NCBI GenBank assembly: GCA_029972135.1
Contig: CP124755.1
Location: 1,426,001-1,490,000 of the forward strand
From: Candidatus Thiocaldithrix dubininis
Lineage (GTDB): Bacteria; Pseudomonadota; Gammaproteobacteria; Thiotrichales; Thiotrichaceae
DNA: 64,000 nucleotides
Reading direction: 5' to 3'
Within the stretch, counting starts at the first letter, position 1, and each line of letters starts with the position of its first letter. The translations under genes were made by a program, and so were the position numbers. This document shows, one piece after another, positions 58,719 through 64,000 of this stretch. The notes under the pieces were generated by a model. The model saw nothing but the letters and a program-made list of their open reading frames with translations, was not told where the DNA came from and did no database searches.

Positions 58719-59691
58719 AGCATTAGAGTATGGCTAACGCATTGATATTTAAGTTCAATGAGGGTTTCTTCGCTTGATAGGAATACGCAATAAGCCCGGC
58801 GATGACATGAGCGACATAATGAGGCAGTGAACGATGGCGAGAATGCTCAATTTGCGATTGATTTTTCAACTGATCGTTAATGGTTTCGATGATAAAACGC
58901 TTACGCAAGAGCAATTGATCGAAAGTAGAACGCACGACCTGTTTCATATTTTTCCGTAACGAGGTAATCCATTCAATGCCTTGCTGAGCGAGTTGTTGAG
59001 CCAATGCCTGAGAGAGATAGCCTGCATCCCCAAAGACTTTGCCAACCACGGATTTCATCAGGGTGGGAACGGGTTGGCGATCATCGACATTACCCGCACT
59101 TAAGGCAAAGGACACGATACCACCTTGATCATTCACCACGAGATGCAGCTTGAAGCCATAGAACCAGCCGGTGGATGACTTCCCTCGTCCTGCGGTATTG
59201 GCAAAGGTCTTATGACGGGGAATCCGAATATTGTCACAGACGCGTAAGGGGGTGGAGTCAATGAAGGCAATTCCGCGACTGGCTTCACAGCGGGATTGCA
59301 TGAACCGCGTCAGCGGCACTAATACATCGGGAACGCGCTCAATAAACCGTTGATAACTGGGCAACTGAGGAAAAGCCGACTTCAAATAGACTTGAACATG
59401 TTTGAGGTAATACCACTTGAAGGTGTGATAGCCTGATTGATGGTAATGTACCCAAATCGTCATCACTTCACTCAGACTTAAACCACACGGACGATTCCGC
59501 TTTGGGCGGGTGGTCGGGGGTTCTAATACACTCGCTTTCCAATGCGGTAAAAAGCCTTGGCAAAAATCATCTATCTCGCAGAACAGTCGTGTTAACATCA
59601 GGGTAGCAGCCTTGCGTGGGTAATTTTAGGATGTGGTTATCCCATGAAGTATTCCACAAAAGGCTGCTACTTGCTTACATCGAACTCAGGT
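58697..59691 (-). mobile_element. IS982-family insertion sequence, about 995 bp
   Basis: The element is bounded by inverted repeats: ACCTGAGTTCGACGTAAG at the left and, reading inward from the right, ACCTGAGTTCGATGTAAG (one mismatch in 18). It carries a single transposase gene on the minus strand and is flanked by TAATTA copies. It is inserted between the His-kinase dimerisation part and the ATPase domain of the CheB-CheR-PAS kinase. The intact ends and transposase suggest a fairly recent event. Confidence 0.9.
58723..59598 (-). CDS. IS982-family transposase
   Basis: The 291-residue transposase shows the family N-terminus LFCEIDDFCQGFLPHW, FIDSTPLRVCDNIRI (first catalytic Asp), GWFYGFKLHLVVN, SAGNVDDRQPV, VFGDAGYLS (second Asp) and the C-terminal IIETINDQLKNQSQIEHSRH (catalytic Glu). 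Length is normal, with no frameshift. Confidence 0.95.
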   Translation of the reverse strand: MLTRLFCEIDDFCQGFLPHWKASVLEPPTTRPKRNRPCGLSLSEVMTIWVHYHQSGYHTFKWYYLKHVQVYLKSAFPQLPSYQRFIERVPDVLVPLTRFMQSRCEASRGIAFIDSTPLRVCDNIRIPRHKTFANTAGRGKSSTGWFYGFKLHLVVNDQGGIVSFALSAGNVDDRQPVPTLMKSVVGKVFGDAGYLSQALAQQLAQQGIEWITSLRKNMKQVVRSTFDQLLLRKRFIIETINDQLKNQSQIEHSRHRSLPHYVAHVIAGLIAYSYQAKKPSLNLNINALAIL

Positions 59692-62686
59692 TAATTAACT
59701 TGATTTCTTTAAAATGTTCAAGTGTTTCTAATAAAGATAAGGTATCTTGTACAATTAAATTAATATCTTGTGCATGCCGTTCTAGATTTTGATCTTTACG
59801 CGTAAAATCTTTTGCATAACGCAAAATATCACCAGCCCGTCTAACTTGTATATTGACACGTTGCATCACTTCAGTAATTTCATCAATAGTGCAAGCATTT
59901 TCATGCATACGCCGTTCACAACCACGAATATAGTTAGCAATAGCGGCTAGCGGTTGGTTTAACTCGTGTGCAATACCAGATGCCATTTCTCCCAAGGTGT
60001 TCAAGCGCATAATATGCGTTAACTCTTGTTGGCGTTCTGCTAATAATTCTTGCGCATGTTTGCGTTCAGAGTGATCAACAATAATCGACATAATACGAGG
60101 ACTAGTATCAGCTAACTGAATTAATACCGAGCGTAATTCAATCCAGCGGATATTATTGCGTAATGTTTTAATTTGAATTTCACGCTTATGCATTCCCGGT
60201 TGGGCACTAACATTATTTAAGTAAGTTTCTATTTCCGGAATATATTCGGGCAGAATAAAATCTTTAATAGAATGATTCACTAGATCATTAATATTGTCTG
60301 TTTCCATTAATATTAATGCAGCCGGATTAACTTCCTGAATAATGCCTTCTTTAGTGGAAATATTGATCCAATTGGGTTGGCTATTAAAGAACGTATTTAA
60401 TTTAGTACGCTCAATTTGTAAGTTGGCTTCAACTTGTTTGCGTTCTTCTATTTCTGACGTCAAACGTTCATTAATGTGTTTTAATTGTTGGTTTGTCGCT
60501 TCTAGTTCACTGGTTTTAACATTCAGTTCTTGATTAACGGTGCGTAATTCTTCATTAGTAGATTGCAATTCTTCATTAGAGGTTTGCAATTCTTCTGTAG
60601 AGGTATAAAGCTCTTCATTCGTCGATTGAGCCTCTTCATAAGTCGATTGTAATTCTTCGTTAGAGGTTTCCAATTCTTCAATGGTAGTTTGTAAACTTTC
60701 CCGCGTTTCTTTTAATTCTTCTTCCAATTCGCGCAAGCGTACCGTATCGGTAAATTGTTGCGTATCGTGTTCGGTTTGTTGTTCGTCTGTGAATGCTACA
60801 TATTCAAAGATTAGTAAACTTAATTCAGAGTCAGAGAATTTGCCGGGCGCAAAATGCTTAATGCGCATGACTAAACGTACTAATTGACCATTATTTAATT
60901 TTAAATGAATGCGGCGGCTGTTAATTGGATTAACGTCATCTGTGCGTCTGGCTTTGTATAATAAACCACGTAAATCTTGTCTTAATTCTGGACGAATCAA
61001 TTCTAAGATATTGAGTCCGGCTCGACCCTCATTAAAACTAATATAGGAATCTACATTGCCACGCACATAGATTAATTCTTGACGATCATCTAGCAAAATA
61101 CAATCAGGTTGATAAATAGTTAATAAGATTTTTTCAACGATTTCTTGTAGCTTGAGACGCCCCTTCTCGCGGGATAAGTTAGAACCTAAACTCTGTTTAG
61201 AATTATCACGTTGATGGCGAGCATTAATTAAGTGTGGGAGGTGACTTTTAACGTCTTCACGTTTACGATAAATGCGTGCTTTACGATCAATGGTGGTATA
61301 TAAACGCTCATTATTGCCAATGGTTTCAGATTTACCTAAAAATAAAATACCGTTTGGCTCAAGCGCATAATGAAAACTTTCTAATACATTTTTTTGTAAA
61401 TTTTGTTTGAAATAAATCATGACATTGCGACAAGAAACTAGATTTAAATGCGAAAACGGTGGGTCTCTAATTAAATCATGCTTGGCGAATAATACCATAT
61501 TACGGATGTTTTGCGTTAATTGGTAATTACCATCTTTCTGCACAAAGTATTTATCTAATAAATGCTCTTCTATCCCAACCACAGCAGTTTTGGGATAACG
61601 CGCTTGGCGTGCAATAGATAAAACATGGTCATATAAATCTGTACCAAAAATCTGTACTTTATAACGATTAATACGATTACCCAAATATTCAGATAGCGCA
61701 ATGGCAATGGAATAAGCTTCTTCACCCGTGGCACAACCTGCGACCCAAACCCGAATATCATTGCCATGTTTTGGAATAATATGTTCCATTGCACGGTGTA
61801 ACGCCTGAAATGCATCAGTATCGCGAAAGAAACTGGTAACTGAGATTAGAATATCATTATGTAATTCATATAATTCTTCTGGCTTTTGTTTTAGGAATAT
61901 GCGGTATTCCGTTAAATCTTTAAATTTATGTACCGTCATACGCCGTTCAATTCTGCGTAATAAAGTATTGCGCTTGTAATTACGAAAGTCTGTTCCCGTT
62001 TGTTCAAATAAGGCTCTTAAAATATCTTGAATTTCATCTTCAGATAATTCATTTTTACTCGAAAACAGAAAGGGTGAATCGGGCTGGGCTAAAAAATCTT
62101 GTAAATGCTGTCCCATTTCTTCAGGTGGTAAGACAAGATCGACATGTCCAGTGTTAATGGCTGCATGTGGCATACTGTCAAAACGGGCAGTTGATTCTAA
62201 TTGCGCAATGGTAATACCGCCTTCGGCTTTAACTGCTCGGATACCATGTGCACCATCCATACCTGTGCCCGATAAGATAATGCCAATCGAACGTTCACCA
62301 TGATTTTCAGCTAAAGAAGCCAATAAGCGGTCGACAGAAGGCTTCGGTCCTAGACCTGTAGCCTTTTCTAAGTGCAGTTTGCCGTTGTGATAATACGCGT
62401 CCATAGCGGGTGGAATAACGTATAAATGTTTGGCTTCTAGCTTTTGCCCGTGTTGTGCTTCGGTGACAGTTAACGTAGTTTCACGCGCTAAAATAGGCAC
62501 TAACATACTGCTGTGTTTAGGGTCTAAATGCTGCGCCAGCACATACATAACACGTTCATCAATTGGCAGGCTAGGGACTAATTGACGTAAAGCTTCCAAG
62601 CCGCCTGCGGATGCACCAATACCTACAATAATATAAGCATGATTGTTCTTTGGAGGCGAATTTGAGGTATCAGCGTTTAACGCCAT
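59675..62686 (-). CDS. CheB-CheR-PAS-histidine kinase hybrid, truncated by IS982
   Basis: The 1003-residue remaining part begins with a CheB methylesterase domain (VGIGASAGGLEALRQ, AQHLDPKHSSM, LSGTGMDGAHG), then a CheR methyltransferase (SFFRDTDAFQAL, VWVAGCATGEEAYSIAIAL, HDLIRDPPFSHLNLVSCRN), a PAS-like stretch, a long coiled coil (about residues 645-760, repeats of EELQ-T/S-S/T-NEEL), another PAS domain (about 765-880) and a dimerisation/His domain (GEMASGIAHELNQPLAAIAN). It ends LINLSSM, the last few residues coming from IS DNA; the ATPase domain is in the fragment at 58305. Without it the kinase cannot phosphorylate. CheB and CheR domains may still act. Confidence 0.9.
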   Translation of the reverse strand: MALNADTSNSPPKNNHAYIIVGIGASAGGLEALRQLVPSLPIDERVMYVLAQHLDPKHSSMLVPILARETTLTVTEAQHGQKLEAKHLYVIPPAMDAYYHNGKLHLEKATGLGPKPSVDRLLASLAENHGERSIGIILSGTGMDGAHGIRAVKAEGGITIAQLESTARFDSMPHAAINTGHVDLVLPPEEMGQHLQDFLAQPDSPFLFSSKNELSEDEIQDILRALFEQTGTDFRNYKRNTLLRRIERRMTVHKFKDLTEYRIFLKQKPEELYELHNDILISVTSFFRDTDAFQALHRAMEHIIPKHGNDIRVWVAGCATGEEAYSIAIALSEYLGNRINRYKVQIFGTDLYDHVLSIARQARYPKTAVVGIEEHLLDKYFVQKDGNYQLTQNIRNMVLFAKHDLIRDPPFSHLNLVSCRNVMIYFKQNLQKNVLESFHYALEPNGILFLGKSETIGNNERLYTTIDRKARIYRKREDVKSHLPHLINARHQRDNSKQSLGSNLSREKGRLKLQEIVEKILLTIYQPDCILLDDRQELIYVRGNVDSYISFNEGRAGLNILELIRPELRQDLRGLLYKARRTDDVNPINSRRIHLKLNNGQLVRLVMRIKHFAPGKFSDSELSLLIFEYVAFTDEQQTEHDTQQFTDTVRLRELEEELKETRESLQTTIEELETSNEELQSTYEEAQSTNEELYTSTEELQTSNEELQSTNEELRTVNQELNVKTSELEATNQQLKHINERLTSEIEERKQVEANLQIERTKLNTFFNSQPNWINISTKEGIIQEVNPAALILMETDNINDLVNHSIKDFILPEYIPEIETYLNNVSAQPGMHKREIQIKTLRNNIRWIELRSVLIQLADTSPRIMSIIVDHSERKHAQELLAERQQELTHIMRLNTLGEMASGIAHELNQPLAAIANYIRGCERRMHENACTIDEITEVMQRVNIQVRRAGDILRYAKDFTRKDQNLERHAQDINLIVQDTLSLLETLEHFKEIKLINLSSM
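59692..59697. repeat. Target-site duplication, right copy (TAATTA)
   Basis: This is the second TAATTA copy, directly after the right inverted repeat of the IS982-family element. Confidence 0.75.
60535..60690 (-). repeat. Short tandem coding repeats of the kinase coiled coil
   Basis: The DNA has a run of about 21-base units based on a GAAGAATTGCAA-type core on the minus strand, encoding the repeated NEELQ-S/T heptads. The units vary, so it is an old expansion. Confidence 0.6.
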
Positions 62687-62764
62687 GAGTTTATCCTAAC
62701 GGCAGAGTGAGGTTTAGGTAATGATTTTATAGGGCGCTATTGTATCAAAAGCTACGCTAGAAAA

Positions 62765-62909
62765 GAAAAAGGGTCAGATTTCCGACCCACTTTAATAGCC
62801 TTTTCTACAACATTAGATTTTTTATTTGAAATAAGTGACCTACTAATAGTAGGGTGTGTTTGTGTCCTCCTAGCGTTTGCGTTTTCACGCACTCTCCACC
62901 ACAAACACA
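62765..62909 (-). ncRNA. Candidate structured leader RNA or small RNA upstream of the CheB-CheR kinase
   Basis: On the minus strand a TATAAT (62915-62920) precedes a 10-bp perfect stem TGTGTTTGTG/CACAAACACA (62900-62909 with 62855-62864). The enclosed loop contains GCGT-GAAA-ACGC, a hairpin with a GNRA tetraloop. A hairpin CCTACT-ATT-AGTAGG follows (about 62840-62855), then AT-rich sequence, and GGGTC-GGAAATCT-GACCC followed by TTTTTC (62765-62788), a terminator. The kinase ATG is about 80 bases further on. It could be a riboswitch-type attenuator or an independent small RNA; I recognise no known family. It has several GGA motifs, which could be CsrA sites. Confidence 0.5.
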
Positions 62910-62914
62910 GGCGT

Positions 62915-62920
62915 ATTATA
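62915..62920 (-). promoter_or_regulatory. Putative -10 box of the structured RNA
   Basis: The minus strand reads TATAAT, placing the transcription start about 7 bases on, at the foot of the 10-bp stem. The -35 region at the usual 17-base spacing reads TAGGCT, which is poor, so another factor may help. Confidence 0.45.
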
Positions 62921-63038
62921 AAAGTCTTTGTTGAATTAGCCTATGCATGGTTGCCTAGTGAACTTGGAAGCCTTGTAGGGGTATGCCCCAGTTTTTCCGA
63001 TTAAACTTTAATCAAAGTGTTTAGGTTAGACTAGACAT

Positions 63039-63067
63039 AAAAAAAGGGGCAAATTGCCCCTTTTTTA
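63039..63067. terminator. Terminator of tsf
   Basis: A GGGGCAA/TTGCCCC hairpin is flanked by A-run and T-run, so it can work in both directions. It follows the tsf stop on the minus strand. Between it and the structured RNA (about 62921-63038) I see only a small GGGG-TATG-CCCC hairpin at 62978-62989 and no gene. Confidence 0.85.
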
Positions 63068-63087
63068 TTAGGTGTAAAAACTAATAA

Positions 63088-63978
63088 TTAGTTTTTAGCA
63101 GCGGCAGCCGCTTGTGCTGCTACTTCATCTGCAAAGTTTTCTTGTTTCTTTTCGATGCCTTCACCGACTTCTAAACGTACAAACTCAGTTACGGTTGCAC
63201 CTTTAGATTTCAGTAAATCGCCCACGGTTTGGTCTGGGTTCATGACGAAAGGTTGACCTACTAAGGTAATTTCGCCTAAGAATTTGTTCATACGACCTAC
63301 GACCATTTTCTCAGCAATTTCACGTGGTTTGCCGCTTTGCATCGCAATATCAATTTGAATGTTACGCTCACGTTCAATTACGTCAGCCGGAACACCCTTT
63401 TCATCAATACAAACAGGACGGCTAGCTGCAATATGCATGGCAACGTGTTTGCCTAGTTCAGCGTCACCGCCGACCATGCAAACCACAACACCAATACGTG
63501 AGCCGTGTTGATAAGATGAAATTTGACCTTCACCTGCATCCACTAGTTGGCAACGACGTACTTGAATGTTTTCGCCAATTTTAGCAATCAAGGCGGCACG
63601 GTTCTCTTCAACGCTTTGACCGTTACCTAAGGTTGTGGCAGATAAAGCGTCGACAGAAGCCGGTTGTGCTGCTAAAGCAGCTTGGCCCACTTCATTAGCA
63701 AAGGCAACAAAGTTAGCGTCGTTAGCAACAAAGTCAGTTTCGCTGTTGATTTCAACAATAGCGGCTTTTTTCGCATCAGGTGAAATAGCAATGACTACGC
63801 GACCTTCAGCAGCAACACGACCGGCTTTTTTATCCGCTTTGGCCGCGCCTGATTTGCGCATTAAATCAATGGCTGCTTCCATATCGCCATTGGTTTCAGC
63901 CAATGCTTTTTTACATTCCATCATCCCTGCGCCAGTACGCTCGCGCAGTTCTTTTACCATAGAGGCAGTAATTGACAT
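63088..63978 (-). CDS. tsf: Translation elongation factor Ts
   Basis: EF-Ts recycles EF-Tu by exchanging GDP for GTP. The 296-residue protein has the N-terminal [34 protein letters not shown] of the core domain, and the C-terminal [18 protein letters not shown] ribosome-binding site AAGGAG precedes the ATG. rpsB would be expected just beyond the right edge. Confidence 0.97.
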   Translation of the reverse strand: MSITASMVKELRERTGAGMMECKKALAETNGDMEAAIDLMRKSGAAKADKKAGRVAAEGRVVIAISPDAKKAAIVEINSETDFVANDANFVAFANEVGQAALAAQPASVDALSATTLGNGQSVEENRAALIAKIGENIQVRRCQLVDAGEGQISSYQHGSRIGVVVCMVGGDAELGKHVAMHIAASRPVCIDEKGVPADVIERERNIQIDIAMQSGKPREIAEKMVVGRMNKFLGEITLVGQPFVMNPDQTVGDLLKSKGATVTEFVRLEVGEGIEKKQENFADEVAAQAAAAAKN

Positions 63979-64000
63979 CAGGTTAACTCCTTAATCTGAA

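Noticed and set aside
62855-62909. Known RNAs (6S RNA, SRP RNA, c-di-GMP and glycine riboswitches) for the leader structure
   Set aside because: The defining sequences I remember for these (for example the SRP GGAAGC tetraloop region) are absent, so I left it unassigned.

Overview
The window reads as a piece of a gammaproteobacterial chromosome. The gene orders fabD-fabG-acpP-fabF-pabB-pabC-mltG-tmk-holB-pilZ and ndk-rlmN-pilF-rodZ-hisS-yfgM-bamB, together with bpt, an FNR-type regulator and tsf, are gammaproteobacterial. The low-to-moderate GC content, type IV pilus genes, c-di-GMP effectors and exopolysaccharide genes would suit a Thiothrix-like (Thiotrichales) bacterium, but that genus-level placement is an inference.

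Positions 1-15808 look like an accessory island. It holds two secreted proteins of unclear role, a lone phage terminase large subunit and a complete type III-B (Cmr) CRISPR-Cas effector operon. Three accessory genes predicted to act in cyclic-oligoadenylate signalling accompany the operon: a CARF protein of the NE0113 family at the front, and a CARF-HEPN ribonuclease and Csx16 at the back. The crRNA side is not type III. The only processing enzyme present is a divergent cas6f (csy4) of type I-F, and the array of 19 intact repeats plus one degenerate repeat is I-F-like (28-bp repeats, 32-bp spacers). No cas1, cas2, cas3 or csy1-3 is present in the window, so this looks like a III-B effector fed by I-F-style crRNAs. 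The array is read on the minus strand, from a leader near 15570-15750 towards a terminator near 14400. Just beyond the leader lies the 3' part of a tRNA-Ser(UGA) gene, which probably marks an integration junction.

Positions 15890-34430 are mostly core genome: a zinc-ribbon membrane protein, an AlkB-like dioxygenase, a nucleotidyltransferase-like protein, the fatty acid/folate/peptidoglycan/DNA replication operon on the plus strand, then a long minus-strand run (rhodanese-methyltransferase, bamB, yfgM, hisS, rodZ, pilF, rlmN, ndk).

Positions 34596-37604 carry a three-gene cassette: a radical SAM/SPASM protein, a small protein ending in an Asn/Gly tail and a membrane protein. It resembles a peptide-modification locus that I cannot match to a named family. 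A TudS-like DUF523-DUF1722 protein, a patatin-like lipoprotein, a TesA-like esterase and a YbbA/YbbP transporter follow.

Positions 43701-47058 encode a large PilZ-like protein and a FimX-like protein with a degenerate EAL domain. Positions 47063-55228 form a very AT-rich exopolysaccharide cluster (beta-propeller protein, two GT4 glycosyltransferases, a DUF4091 lipoprotein, a Wzy/WaaL-type ligase/polymerase and a Wzx-type flippase).

Positions 55335-63978 hold an exonuclease, an FNR-type regulator that lacks one expected Fe-S cysteine, bpt, a FixJ-like regulator, and a CheB-CheR-PAS-histidine kinase gene cut in two by an IS982-family element. Upstream of that kinase is an apparent structured RNA ending in a terminator. 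tsf lies at the right edge.
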